Positions 49,193 through 61,478 of a stretch of 64,000 nucleotides of DNA are shown piece after piece. The position numbers and the translations under genes are program-made. Position 1 is the stretch's first letter. Each line of letters begins with the position of its first letter. The stretch is from Dryomyza anilis (lineage: Eukaryota > Arthropoda > Insecta > Diptera > Dryomyzidae), in contig OX638132.1 in NCBI GenBank assembly GCA_951804985.1, forward strand, positions 87,858,696 to 87,922,695. The letters run 5' to 3'. The notes beneath the pieces were generated by a model that saw only the letters and a list, made by a program, of their open reading frames with translations, made no database searches and was not told the origin of the DNA.

Positions 49193-50599
49193 AAAAACAT
49201 TTGAAGCACCTACTATTCAAGTAAAATAAACTCCCTCCCCCACATCCCCCTCAAGAGCGCAGATGGTGCCATACTAAGTATATCTAGATTAATATATTTT
49301 AAAAGCATATATTTGTCTCAAACATAAAATGCTTCATTGTTGAAGACGACGACGACGACGCGCACGATGATTGAAAACTCCGCCGCAAACCACTGAAATT
49401 GTTACAATAAATAACACATTTAATTTATATATGTATTTAAATGCATTCAAAGATATTTAGAGAAATCCATTTTTATGTATATTTATAAAATATGATGAAT
49501 GTATTTATGTGAGTGTAGTATTTATATATATGAAAAAAAAAAAACAAAAAAAACCTAAATACACAATTTTATTAACAGCTGCAATATAATGTGTAGGTAT
49601 TTTAAGCAGACATTGCAAAGTACGAATTAAATACTTAGAACAACTGTATGAAAAACAATTACTAAAAATATAATAGAATTTTTATATATATACATAAATT
49701 AATGTGTAAAAGCTGTTTTAGAAAAAAAGTAAAATGAAGAAAAAAAAGCAACTAAATATACTTGCATTAAACATATTAAACACATGATGTAATCATAGTC
49801 AAAGCAAACACAAACATAAAACGTTACTATAGTGTTCATTACAAACGTCGCACATCTTATGCATTTGCATATAATCAATCTATGTTAAACTGAGTAGCAA
49901 ATCGACGGACAGCTCATTATCCGACTGTTAACGATCAGACTGCTGCTCAGCGCCACGGTACCAAATTTTAAATAATTTTTGTTTAGTTTTTTTTTTTTAT
50001 AATTAAAATAAACGCTTTTGTTTTATTTGCAATAAATTTATTAAAATATTATTATATATAAATGTTTTAATTATTATAATAATGAAAAGAAAATAAGAAA
50101 TCACAAACAGATGTAATTCAACAGCTTTATTCTCAGAAGATTCATACATTTTATATATATAATGCATTTTTATACAATGCTTATTTTGTATTTAACAAAC
50201 AATTTTATTGTGAAAAAACAAAAAAGAAAAAAAATATATAAATATAAAAATGATTTTAAGCGCAACGCATACAAATAAATAAACAAATATATGAATAAAT
50301 TAGCGTGCAACAAATGCAACTGTTATAATATTTTCATTATTGTACGATAAACGACAGAATTGTGAAATTTTTTGCATTTACTGAATTAAATAAATAATAA
50401 AACAAACCAACAAACAAAAACTTATAAAAATCTATCGAAAAATAAATAAAATGCATATAGTATTATGGAATAATGTCAAACGAGTTGTTGTAGCAGTTTT
50501 ATTTGTTAGAAAATTATCAATTTATAAAAAATGTAGAGGTATTTTTATCACATCTGAGAATTTTGATTAATTGAATATGAAACAATTTTATTCAATGAC

Positions 50600-51575
50600 T
50601 AGCTGGACCCGTGCACGACTCGTGCCAAGATTTTGTGAATTAAAAGATACAGAGCGATTTTATTAATATAAAAAACATTTTTATTATTTATATCAGGGCC
50701 CGTGCTTGGCTGTGAAAGTTTTTTTTATTGGTTTTATAAATGTAGTAACCAAATAATAATTCTCCGCCAAAACAACTTTTCTCAAAGACAATTCAGACAG
50801 TAGAATATTTCGCCTTAGAATTCTTCCCAGTAGAAATCTTCGCCGTAAAATTCTTCCCCATAGTACGCTTTACCGTAGTATTCTTCCCGGTAGAACTCTT
50901 CCCGGTAGAATTCTTCCCCGTAGAGTTTTTCCCAGTAGAAGTTTTAGTGTAGTTAGTTTTAATGTGGTGAGTTTTAGTGTGTTGAATTTTTGGTTTAGTG
51001 AATTTTTAGTGTGGTGAGTTTTAGTGTGGTGGGTTTTAGTGTGGTGAGTTTTAGTGTGGTGAGTTTCGGTGTGGTGAGTTTTTAGTATGGTGAGTTTTAG
51101 TGTGGTAAGTTTTAGTGTGGTGAATTTTTAGTGTGGTGAGTTTTAGTGTGGTGAGCTTTATTGTGTTGAGTTTTAGTGTAGTGAGTTTTTGTGTGGTGAG
51201 TTTTAGTATGGTGAATTTTTAGTGCGGTGAGTTTTAGCGTGGTGAGTTTTATTGTGGTGAGTTTTAGTGTGGTGAGTTTTAGTTTGGTGAGTTTTAGTGT
51301 GGTGAGTTTTAGTGTGGTGAGTTTTAGTGTGGTGAATTTTTTGTTTCATCTTTTTAGATTGTGTATGTGCTGAGTTATGTCGTTTTGAAAGTACCACGCC
51401 CCTTTGTCCAATCCCGCCCATATATAGCCTATGACACCCTCCCGACTCCTTAGTATCCTGTGGCAAAATTTCAGTTAAATCGGTTCAGCGGTTTAGACGT
51501 GATGCTGGAACAAACAAACAGACAGACAGACCGACAGATTGACAGACGGACCAAGAGTTTTATATATATAGATTA
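50600..51575. mobile_element. Dispersed element containing two minisatellites
   Basis: The left boundary GACTAGCTGGACCCGTGC and right end GACAGACGGACC with TTTTATATATATAGATTA recall the termini of a widespread insect repeat class. Inside are an 18-bp array (TTCTTCCCNGTAGAA type, 50820-50945) and a 15-bp array. The family name is not certain. Confidence 0.5.
50941..51345. repeat. 15-bp minisatellite GAGTTTTAGTGTGGT
   Basis: More than 20 near-identical units with occasional AATTTTTAG variants. On the minus strand it gives a chance open frame of KTHHT repeats. Confidence 0.92.
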
Positions 51576-51729
51576 ATTAATCAATGTTCCTACTTTTTTA
51601 TATTATTTCAAACGTTTTATAATGAATTTGATAGTATTTGACAATTCAATACCATTAATTTCAATATTTCAAAATTATTATTTTGAATAGTATAAATACT
51701 ATAATTTTGATAGTTTCCTCCTTTTCGTG

Positions 51730-52260
51730 TCATAAAACTGTAACTTTTGTTGTACGAGAGAAATATAAAGTCTTTGATCAGAGTTACATTTATCAAGCCC
51801 TTATTTTCCTGTAATTGTGATAGACAGACAGCCAGTCATCGCAAGGAGATAACGCTGATCAAGAATACATATACTATTCCATACCTGCCACGCCTCCTTC
51901 TACAAACGAGTGACCTGATAGTACTTTTTGGGAATTTCTAATGGCTCTATCATGACTGGCGAAGCCAATGTACTTGACGAAACCTAAGAAATTAATAACT
52001 GAATTCAAGAATAATGCTACTTAGTTACTTTTTTGACAACTAAGTGAATCCTTTTATTGAAATTAAGGATTTTTCGGTTTTGCTGTATATCACTTCGTAT
52101 ACTTATTAACTTTTTTCCCTCCGTGTATTAAGTAATCCTAATTCAAAGTTCCATTAATCAAGCTCTTGTTTTCCTGTAATCGTGACAGATTGTCATCATA
52201 GTAATCATTGCCACGCCTCCATCAGGAAGCTACAAACGAATGATCTGATAGTAGGAAATT
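51730..52260 (+). mobile_element. Two partial mini-me-like fragments
   Basis: At 51760-51925 and again at about 52140-52255 a similar block occurs: ATCAAGC then TCTTGTTTTCCTGTAAT, a short GACAG trace, CCACGCCTCC and CTACAAACGA with TGATCTGATAGT. Both look like the 3' half of the short mini-me form, possibly from a local duplication. Confidence 0.45.
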
Positions 52261-53399
52261 ATTTGGAATTTCTAAATCAAAAATATTTAGTACACATAGA
52301 AAACAGAGTATGTTGCACAGCCAACATATTTGCTGTAGTGTAACCCCAACCCTTAGGTACCATACTATAATCACACCATACAAAATAGTATCATTATCAC
52401 TTTAAGCCCTTAAACTCTTAGCTATTACTGTTGTTATGCTTTGCTAAAAATTCCACACCGGATGGTAGCATTTTGCTAATGAACATTTTATGAATTCTCA
52501 GAGGTTTTGCAGTGCCGGATGTCCACCAGTGCTCCACCAGTACTTAGAAGGACTTGCTAAGGACATTAAACAACGTGTGTGTCCTTGTGAGGCAACATAT
52601 TTAAGAGGGTGGTATGAAGATGGGCGGAAACAGTTTTCACTGGAACAACAACAACAATGTTGCCTAATTCACAACCGTTGAAAGTGGTCTTTGAACCGCA
52701 GTTGTACTTCAAAGCCACGTCTCTTAAAGAACTGAAGGGTAACTGCGCGATGCAACGACATATGTGATGGGGCATTCACACAAACGTACTGTATACAGAG
52801 CATTTATACAAGGGTCTTAATTTCCAGAAAAGCTTAAACTTTTTTTTTCATCTGTGGAATATTTAAAAACGTGGCTCAAGAATTTCGTATACTGCTATTC
52901 TGTGTCCTCGACAGTTTGTTTTGGCGAATAATCTTTTGCCATCTGACGGATTTAATAACGAAAAAGTAAAACAATTTGAAACGTAGAGTAAAATTTTAAA
53001 CAGTTTAAATTATTTTTTTTTTAATTAATAATAAGAAAATAAAATAATTAAAATTCTTCTTATTTTTAAATCCCTGAACAAATCCTAGTATTGTAAATAT
53101 TACGGGATTTAATATCCCGGATAATTTGCAAAATGTTTAATGGGAAAATAATTTCAACAGTAATTAGTAATTAACATTCCAAATTTATTTCTCCCTAAAA
53201 GTATGCAATCGCTTTTGCTTATTTTCTTAGTTAGAACTCAAACCACAACTATGTTTTACATTCGAGACTCGAAAAATTGAGCTTCGTAAGTCGTTTTCTT
53301 CATTTTCGATCAGTACAACAATTACTTCCGGTTAAAACACGTGCGACACACATTAAATTCATTCAATTATCAGTGAAAAGTTTATTATTACAACAAATG
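52261..53399. other. Non-coding stretch, partly promoter-like
   Basis: 52490-52800 is less AT-rich, with a 63-residue frame that I do not recognise. 53270-53400 has an initiator-like CGATCAGTACAAC and an E-box-like CACGTG at 53338, just before the 666-bp duplication. Confidence 0.4.
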
Positions 53400-54065
53400 A
53401 ACTTTAAATATATTAAAAACTTCATCACCCAACGCAGTGAAATCTATGTTACTAAAGAATAAGTTAAATGTGAATTAATTAAAGTGCATGAAAGACATTA
53501 AAACAAAGCAAAATATATCAAAGAATAAAACATCAACAGCAATTAACTAAATATCTAAACATGTAATTCATCAGAAACAACAGTTACACGTCTTCTCCAA
53601 ACGGCAATTCTGTCTGAAAACCCAATCTAAACAGATAAACTTAAATTTAATTATTTTTATTATAAGTTATTTGCTGATTGATTTTTGACAGAGATGGCAA
53701 AAACAGAAGATGACATTTTCGGTTAAGAACTATCGACGTCATGTTATCGATAACTATAAAAGAGTTTGTCAACATTAAACAACAATCAAAGAAAACTTTA
53801 GGTAACAGAAACTTTCACTCAAAATAATTATATTTTTACATCTAATTTTATTTATACCACCTGACTAATAAAAAAAATCGTCGATATAAAAATACAGAAT
53901 TTCAGACATGTTTCAAAACAGGGGATTTTTTACAGTCAGATAACCTGCCAGTATGTCATAACTAGAGTGTCAATCCCAGTCCATTTTTCAGTTTAATTTA
54001 TCCACGAAAAGAAACAGTAAATTATTTTGGCCACGAAAAAATACTGATTTTCTTTTTCTCCTCGA
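53400..54065. repeat. 666-bp tandem duplication, unit 1
   Basis: Starts AACTTTAAATATATTAAAAA and ends TTTTCTCCTCGA. It reads as identical to unit 2 (54066-54731) throughout by eye. Confidence 0.92.
53745..53762 (+). promoter_or_regulatory. DRE plus TATA-box motif (unit 1)
   Basis: TATCGATA (the DREF element) is followed two bases later by TATAAAAG, with an initiator-like ATCAAA about 30 bp downstream. The arrangement is promoter-like, but no open frame follows and no gene is assigned. Confidence 0.35.
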
Positions 54066-54731
54066 AACTTTAAATATATTAAAAACTTCATCACCCAACG
54101 CAGTGAAATCTATGTTACTAAAGAATAAGTTAAATGTGAATTAATTAAAGTGCATGAAAGACATTAAAACAAAGCAAAATATATCAAAGAATAAAACATC
54201 AACAGCAATTAACTAAATATCTAAACATGTAATTCATCAGAAACAACAGTTACACGTCTTCTCCAAACGGCAATTCTGTCTGAAAACCCAATCTAAACAG
54301 ATAAACTTAAATTTAATTATTTTTATTATAAGTTATTTGCTGATTGATTTTTGACAGAGATGGCAAAAACAGAAGATGACATTTTCGGTTAAGAACTATC
54401 GACGTCATGTTATCGATAACTATAAAAGAGTTTGTCAACATTAAACAACAATCAAAGAAAACTTTAGGTAACAGAAACTTTCACTCAAAATAATTATATT
54501 TTTACATCTAATTTTATTTATACCACCTGACTAATAAAAAAAATCGTCGATATAAAAATACAGAATTTCAGACATGTTTCAAAACAGGGGATTTTTTACA
54601 GTCAGATAACCTGCCAGTATGTCATAACTAGAGTGTCAATCCCAGTCCATTTTTCAGTTTAATTTATCCACGAAAAGAAACAGTAAATTATTTTGGCCAC
54701 GAAAAAATACTGATTTTCTTTTTCTCCTCGA
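54066..54731. repeat. 666-bp tandem duplication, unit 2
   Basis: Exact continuation of unit 1; the sequence diverges after CTCCTCGA at 54731. Either a very recent duplication or an assembly artefact. Confidence 0.92.
54411..54428 (+). promoter_or_regulatory. DRE plus TATA-box motif (unit 2)
   Basis: The same TATCGATA and TATAAAAG pair, duplicated with the 666-bp unit. Confidence 0.35.
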
Positions 54732-54954
54732 ATAGAAGCAATACTTCATCTTTTCCACGAATAGAAACACATTTATATTTTATATACGTACAAAAGCACA
54801 TTTTTAATTTCACCACGAATAAAAGCATATATGCATTTTCGATACAATCGAAAATTTAGTGGGTAAGAAGCACAAAATGTTGATGATGAAGGTGGTAGTC
54901 TATTATGACCATTTGATTTTTCATTGATGACATGATTTTCAGGTGTGTTCCTGG

Positions 54955-55530
54955 ACATTTTTTTTTTTAAGAAACTGTTCCAATGAGTACTAGATTCACA
55001 TCCATATGCGTCATTGGAACTTGTTTTATGAAACATTTCCAATGGGCATAGATACATTTGCTGGTGCGATTTGGCCGGAACACACTTGCGTCATTGGAAT
55101 TTTTTTGAAAAAATTGGTTCCTTTGGAATTTGGCCACAACCCACTTGCGTCATTGGACATTTTTATTTTGGATAAATTCGTTCCTTTGGGATTTCGCCAG
55201 AATCTAATTGCGTCATTGGACATTTTTTTTGGAAAAATATGTTCCATTGGGTTTTGGCCAGAACCCACTTGCGTTGCTAGACTTTTTTTTAGAAAATGAA
55301 TAATAACGCAAGCAGGATCTGGCCAAATTCCAAAGGAACACAATTTTCCAAAAAATGTCCAATGACGCAAGTGGGTTCTGGCCAAATCCTAAAGGAACAA
55401 ATTTAAAAAAAAAAAAAAAATCCAATGACCCAATTAGATTCTGGCCAAATCCCAAAAGAATAAATTTTTCCACAAAATGACCAATGCCTCAAGTAGGTTC
55501 TGGCCAAATTCCAAAGGAACAAATTTATCC
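54955..55530. repeat. 60-bp minisatellite in two inverted arms
   Basis: In 54955-55295 the units read CCAGAACCCACTTGCGTCAT, TGGACATTTTT and GTTCCTTTGGGATTT. In 55300-55530 the same units are inverted (CCAATGACGCAAGTGGGTTC, TGGCCAAAT). The inverted arm continues at 56329-56410 after a mini-me-like insertion. Confidence 0.85.
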
Positions 55531-55535
55531 AAAAC

Positions 55536-56328
55536 GAGTTGGGAAAGTTAGGTCACATGGGGCGGACTTTTATAGTCGGTCGGGCCCGACTATGGAATAC
55601 CCTACACCATTGGTGGGATATTAAATTGTATATCTTAATTTTAAAGTTTTTAATTATACTGAACCTCCCCACCCTCAGAATATTATTCACATATCAGAAA
55701 TTTACATCTTATATCCCCATAATTTAAAAATTGATATAAAAGTAAAAAAAAACTAATACAAAAAATTAGAAAAATGTAAATGGGCGGACCACGCCCATAT
55801 TTAAAATTTTGAAAGGCTTATATTTCATAGATTTGATTTTAATAATTTACGGATCAAATTTCCACTATGAAAACCCGGGAAATAATGAAAAAAAAGTCGC
55901 GCCCATTTTTGAACCACATATTTTAAGGTGAAGTTTAACAACACGTTTTAAACTTTATAACTATACCTTGCATACTTTTCGAGTTATTAGTTCCGAAAGA
56001 GTTATATAAAAGTGACTTGCATGGGAGGTGGGCGTGTCCGTTGACCGATTTGGCTCATTTTCAAACTCAGTTCCTACTTTTGGCTAAAATATATTGAAAC
56101 GAAATTTCATCGAATTCTGATCAGTATTTCTCAAGTTATTCTGTATTCGGACAGCAAGACAGCAAGACGGACAGACAGACAGACAGACGGACATGGCTAA
56201 ACGGACTCGGGTAGTGATGCAGATCAAGAATATATATACTTTTCCATACCGGACACGTCTCCTAAGGGGCGTTACAATATATGCACAAAGTTAATATACC
56301 CTTTACCTCATAGGTGTAGGGTATAAAA
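55536..56328 (+). mobile_element. Mini-me/DINE-1-like dispersed repeat, copy 2 (long form)
   Basis: Same start, internal blocks (GACR array about 56153-56193, core, TA run) and end as the copy at 9895. It is inserted inside a 60-bp minisatellite: the array motif CCAATGACGCAAG resumes right after the element. Confidence 0.75.
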
Positions 56329-56526
56329 ATATCCAACGACGCAAGTGTGTTCAGGCCAAATTCCAATGAAACAAAATTTTCCAATGTCCAATGACGCAAG
56401 TAGGTTTTGGGAAATTAAGATAGAACTGTAGGACTGTCAATAATCTTTTTTTATTAAACAAGAAATACGTGTACAATATATTTGGATACAGAACTTGAGT
56501 GCAAAGTTTCAATGAAATGCAAAATA

Positions 56527-56836
56527 TAATAAAAATAGTATGGCGCTACAGACCTGTATAGAATTTCGGCCAAGCTCTCTCACCATTTTGAACTGTGCGT
56601 GTTATATTTGTACTCAAAGTGGTGGGGCCTACAGTTTATTGCTGAATCCGAACGGCGGGTGAGAGCTTTTCATGGGCAATGGTTTTACTCTCGTAGGTTT
56701 GCCATTTACTGACGAGAGGTAGCGCGGTATAGAAAAATGTTTCTATGAAAATATGTTGTTAGCCCCAGTCTAGGCTTGAACTGGGGACCTTTCGGCTCGC
56801 AGTCCAACGCACTAACCACTGAGATACCGCGGCTAC
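56527..56836 (-). mobile_element. tRNA-derived SINE, copy B, with target-site duplication
   Basis: Reverse-strand copy of the same SINE: its head is at 56836 and its ATT-type tail at about 56530. It is flanked by a 13-bp direct repeat GAAATGCAAAATA (56514-56526 and 56837-56849), the expected mark of LINE-assisted retroposition. Confidence 0.85.
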
Positions 56837-56849
56837 GAAATGCAAAATA

Positions 56850-57860
56850 GTAAATCTTAAAAGTGTCCGTTTTGACGTGGAAGTGCTGATGTTTAAAATT
56901 AAATATTAATAAAGAATATTATTCTAAATGAATAACGCAATTTACCAACATATGACTTTATTAATTAGTATTTTCATTTGAATATCCTTTTAAAATCCTT
57001 TAACTACAAATGTATGTAGATCTGTTTTGGTGAGCCTCACATTGCCATGTGTGTCCTTTGACGCATCTCCTTTCTATGGCCATTGTTTTGAACAAAGCAC
57101 CAAATGAAAAATGCTCATAAAATTGGAATCAGAAAAGTTATGCGTAAAGTTTTTCCTTTAGAAACTACGAACAGGCAACGTTTTGTTAACAGGACCAAAA
57201 GTGGACCCATGCAATGCATACGCAATTTATTTGAAAATATGTTTCAACTATACATTCAAACTAGAGATGTGCATTAGAGTGAATTTTGACTCAAGCTCAC
57301 GAAAGAAATTTTCTAATACGAAAAGTTAAATAGTTTCGTTTTCATGTTTAATTGTTGTTCTTACTGACTTAACACAGAAAATTTAATTATTCAATAATTA
57401 TAATTATTTGGAATTTTTCACCAACTATCAGATTCCACATATGGGCAAAGTTCAAAATGCTGAAATCTTTGAAATAACGATGGATATAGAATATAAAATA
57501 TGTGAATCTAAATATCTGCAAAGATATTCCATTCCGTTAACTTTAGCATTTAAAAAAAATACTCATAAAGTTACGTTACTATACAACTTGTAAATATACC
57601 AATTCTTCATGTACTTTGAGTAACCAAATTAAATCATTTGAATGAAATACGGATACAAAATATTATTTTCTAACAACAATTTTTAAAGAGTTGGATCCTC
57701 TGTTTCTAAAGCAGAATTTCGAAAATGTAAACATCGATTTTTTCACTAGGAAGTAATTCTTAACATTTTTTGACAACTAATTTAAATCCGTCCCGATCGT
57801 AACTTTGAGTATCAAAAATCAAAAAAAAAAAAATGTTTTTCACTAAAAAAGAAAAACCAG
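56850..57860. other. Non-coding stretch
   Basis: AT-rich; the frame at 57408-57593 has no recognisable similarity. Nothing else seen. Confidence 0.4.
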
Positions 57861-58003
57861 TTGGGAAGGTTAGATCACATGGGAAATTTTAAAGTAGGGA
57901 CATATTACAGTGGGTGTTATTATGATAGTTAGGATTATCCGAATTATAGTCGGTCTAAGTCGACAAACTGAATTTACCCTTTCACTCTTAGTGTAAGGTA
58001 TAA
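57861..58003 (+). mobile_element. Mini-me-like repeat, internally deleted
   Basis: Starts GTTGGGAAGGTTAGATCACA, keeps the TATAGTCGGTCTAAGTCGAC zone and ends CACTCTTAGTGTAAGGTATA. Only about 140 bp remain. Confidence 0.6.
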
Positions 58004-58607
58004 AAATATAAACCTTAAAAAAAACCTCTGGATATTCGAATCACTTTTTATTTCGTAATAATGATTTTAATATTTGCAGATATGAAATTATTTTTAGCAA
58101 AAAATCGTAGTGCAAATTTTCATAGGAATTATTCTGTGATTTATTGCGAAAAAACTATAAACTTTATGAACATATACAAAAATAAAGTAAATTATCTCAG
58201 CTATCTTTATAAATTATTAAAAAAAAAAATTGTACGCAAAAAGTATTTTTAGAAAAATACAAAAATGTTTGCCCTGTCCGGAATTTTTCTGTGATTTATT
58301 ATGAAAAAAAAAACTTCGGAAACAATGTGTAAATATAATAAAAATAACGCACATGATTTCAGCTATTTTCTAAAATAAATCAAAAAAATAATTTGTACGC
58401 AAAATTCGCTGACTTTCTGTCCCGTCCGGAACTACTATTATATCTTTTGATCTACCTTATAGAATTCTAAAGAATATGTTTAGTCCTATTTAATGTCCAG
58501 ACCGGAACCACAGAAAATGCCCATATAAAAGATTGCATTCATTGAATTGTTTTTAAACATCGATTTTACAAAAAAAAAATATTTGATTACGCTTTTATGT
58601 ATTTATA

Positions 58608-58826
58608 CATCCAGAAAAAAATTCCCTCAAATCCCATTAAAATTGGTCAATAGGGCAATTATTGATTTAATAGTATACAAAAAATAAATCTTTTCATATA
58701 AATTCAATGGTAATGTCATGGTATTTTCTAGTATTTAATGGTATTTTCCGATTTAAATTATAATTTATCCTATTGACTATTTTTAATAGTAAGAAACTGT
58801 TATTTATATAGTATTTTTTCTGGGTT
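58608..58826 (-). mobile_element. TA-flanked MITE (CACCCAGAAAAAAA family), copy 3
   Basis: The interior is the reverse complement of copies 1 and 2. The ends are CATCCAGAAAAAAA and CTGGGTT, flanked by TA. Confidence 0.78.
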
Positions 58827-59292
58827 TAATTATTATAAGGTTTATGTTATTTAATTGTTAAATAATGCTTTAGTGATGGGTACGCAAAGTTAAAAATCGA
58901 TTATCGACTCTTCGATCAACTATTTTCAATTCGATTTTTGAAATCGATTAATCAGAACAACAAATCGATTTTAAATCGATTTTCGGCTTTTTTTCAAATA
59001 AATGTGAATAAAATAAAAATAAAGAAATAATAACATAAACTTTCAGTTTGTTAAATTAAAATTTATAAATTAAATGTATGCAATTCAAATATATGTGTCC
59101 GCATTTAGAAAACAATTGACAAATGGATTTTTCGGATTTACGAGCCTTGGCCTGTGTTACGTATTATGGCTTCATACAAATATATGCATTTTCAGTCCAA
59201 TAGAGTTTCCCGATGAACGGAATTTCTTCCTAAAAAAAAAAAACAAAACATTAAGTCTAAACTATAAACGAAATAAAGTCGACTGATTAGTA

Positions 59293-59600
59293 GCCGCGGT
59301 AGCTCAGTGGTTAGTGCGTTGGACTGCGAGTCGAAAGGTCCCCGGTTCAAGCCTGGACTGGGGCTAACAACATCTTTTCATAGAAACATTTTTCTATACC
59401 GCGCTACCTCTCGTCAGTAAATGGCAAACCTACGAGAGTAAAATCATTGCCTATGAAAAGCTCTCACCCGCCGTTCGGATTCGGCAATAAACTGTAGGTC
59501 CCACCACTTTGAGTACAAATATAACACGCACAGCTCAAAATGGTGAGAGAGCTCGGCCGAAGTTCTGTACAGGACTGTAGCGCCAAACTATTATTATTTA
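59293..59600 (+). mobile_element. tRNA-derived SINE, copy C
   Basis: Nearly identical to copy A over head (A box TAGCTCAGTGG, B box GGTTCAAGCC) and body, ending AAACTATTATTATT. It lies inside the hAT-like element at 58871-61639. Confidence 0.82.
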
Positions 59601-60060
59601 TAATATTTTTAGTCAACTTTATTTTATTAATTATTTAGAGTGGTTGTGTTTCATAAAATTTTAATGTGAAATATCGAATTCAAAATTAAATATATATGAA
59701 ATTTTGTATATTAAACATACTATAATTGACTGTGAGTTGTTGTTTAATTATTCTACTTTCAAATCTATATCATATGTTAATATGAGTTTTTAAATTCAAC
59801 GTCTGGAATTGCTATGCTATGAATGATGATCATCTGTGATGCTTAAGTAGTGGAGCTCCCAATTTTGTTGTCGAATTTTTTGAAATAAGATAGAACTTGA
59901 CTTGGGGATTAATACTGATATAAAATACAAATAATAACGAAATACAAAAACCAACACAACCAAAACCACAGGAATTAGCAAAATAAAAATATGTTTCCCC
60001 AGACAAAATTTAAGCAGGCAAGTGGTTCGAAACACGCAGACAAACAAGCTACCTGTATGC

Positions 60061-60440
60061 ATTGAAATCACATTTTATATGAAGCTTTGAGGTAGGCAAA
60101 GGTGGGAATGTGGACAAAAGCTGCTAGTTCCCTGCAATAGCATGAAAACCAAATTGGTAGGGAACTGACAGGCATAGGTAGGGTATGGTAGCCAAACAGG
60201 TGTAAGCAAAATGGTAGGCTCAGACAGGATAAGGTAGGTATTGAAATCACATTTAATATGAAGCTTTGAAGTAGGCAAAGGTGGGAATGTGGACAAAAGC
60301 TGCTAGATCCCTGCTATAGCATGAAAACAAAATTGGTAGAGAACTGACAGGCATAGGTAGGGTATGGTAGCCAAACAGGTGTAAGCAAAATGGTAGGCAC
60401 AAGCAGGATAATGTAGGCAATGTGCTGGAAGCAAAATGGT
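60061..60440. repeat. Tandem repeat of 179 bp, about 2.1 copies
   Basis: ATTGAAATCACATTT with TATGAAGCTTTG recurs at 60061 and 60240, and the blocks between align closely, including GGTAGGGTATGGTAGCCAAA. Confidence 0.8.
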
Positions 60441-61097
60441 AGGGAATGGTAGAGAGCATAAACATATAACATAATTCATCAGTTCCCATCCATCCCACTG
60501 TACCAAAAACTTCTTGTTGTACAATAACACCGACGAATTTTGTTTGTTAAATTTTCGCGAAAAACTCAAACGCTTCGATTCTCTATTGCTGGATTCGCAT
60601 ATGTTTTCTGAAGGAACTCCGAATTGTTTGTTATTGTGTTTGCAATGTTGCCTAAAAAGTGATTGCAGAAAGCAATAACAAAACACTTGTGTATTAAAAT
60701 CAACATGTGTTTGTTTTTGTACAGCAAGAAATTTTTGTTTCGGGCGTCATGACGGTTAAAACTATTTGCTGTGCACTTTTGATGATTATGTTGATATCAG
60801 CAATAATCTTCTGCAATACGCAAATCCATGTCAATACGGCACATTTTCATGTTTTAATTAAAACAATTCGCGTTGCAAAACGACGGTAGTAAACACCGAT
60901 GTTTACAAATGGCAAAAATGTTCAATACTGAAAAATTTTGAAGGAAAAATTGATATTTGTAAACAAAAATTTCAGTCGACAACTTGTTGATCAATCATTT
61001 AAAACATCAAAACAAAAATTTTTTATCAACAACATTATCTGTCGCCAACTTGTTGATCAAGCTTTAAAAATTTCAAAACAGAAACTGCTATACAATG

Positions 61098-61478
61098 TGT
61101 TTGCCTGCTACTCGCAGGCTACCTTTTCCTTTTAGTTTCCTACTATGGAGAAGCTTTTTAAAATCTCAAAACAGAAATTCCTATACAATGTGCTTGCCTG
61201 CTACTCGCAGGCTACCTTTCTCTTCCATATTCTAGCTATAAAGATACCTTTCAAAACTTCAAAACCAAAATTTACAGAAAAATTCTTTTGCCTGCTAGGG
61301 ATAGTCTTGAACATATCAGTTTGCGGCGTAAATGCTGCTATAGGGAGACTGCTTATTTTCAAAAATTCAAAATGCCTGCTATGCAATGTGTATTTCCTAC
61401 CATATTCCTGTGAGTTTTCCTCAAAACTACTACTATAATACCAGTTACCTTGCATATTTTTTGTCTGGGTTTTGTACC
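61098..61478. repeat. Dispersed repeat with GCCTG..CAGGC hairpins, copy 2
   Basis: Contains the hairpin GCCTGCTACTCGCAGGC twice (about 61101 and 61196) and then the block homologous to 1262-1552. It lies inside the hAT-like element. Confidence 0.7.

Larger units (their letters stand above)
46446..50599. other. AT-rich non-coding stretch with repeats
   Basis: Besides the listed MITEs and the 122-bp satellite there is a diverged local duplication (CTAAACTTGAAAANCATTT at about 46190 and 46469). From 49260 to 50600 it is low-complexity with a short GACGAC run at about 49345. No gene seen. Confidence 0.45.

Noticed and set aside
51203..51466. Minus-strand frame with KTHHT repeats
   Set aside because: It is a translation of the 15-bp GAGTTTTAGTGTGGT minisatellite; the unit length is a multiple of three, so it stays open by chance.
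52490..52775. 63-residue frame with several Cys (MNSQRFCSAGCPPVLHQY)
   Set aside because: The Cys spacing fits no zinc motif I know and no splice sites or neighbours support it.
55026..55473. Minus-strand frames with SNDASGLWPNSKGTNFFKK-like repeats
   Set aside because: They come from the 60-bp minisatellite, again a multiple of three; they cross the inverted junction and have no start context or splice signals.
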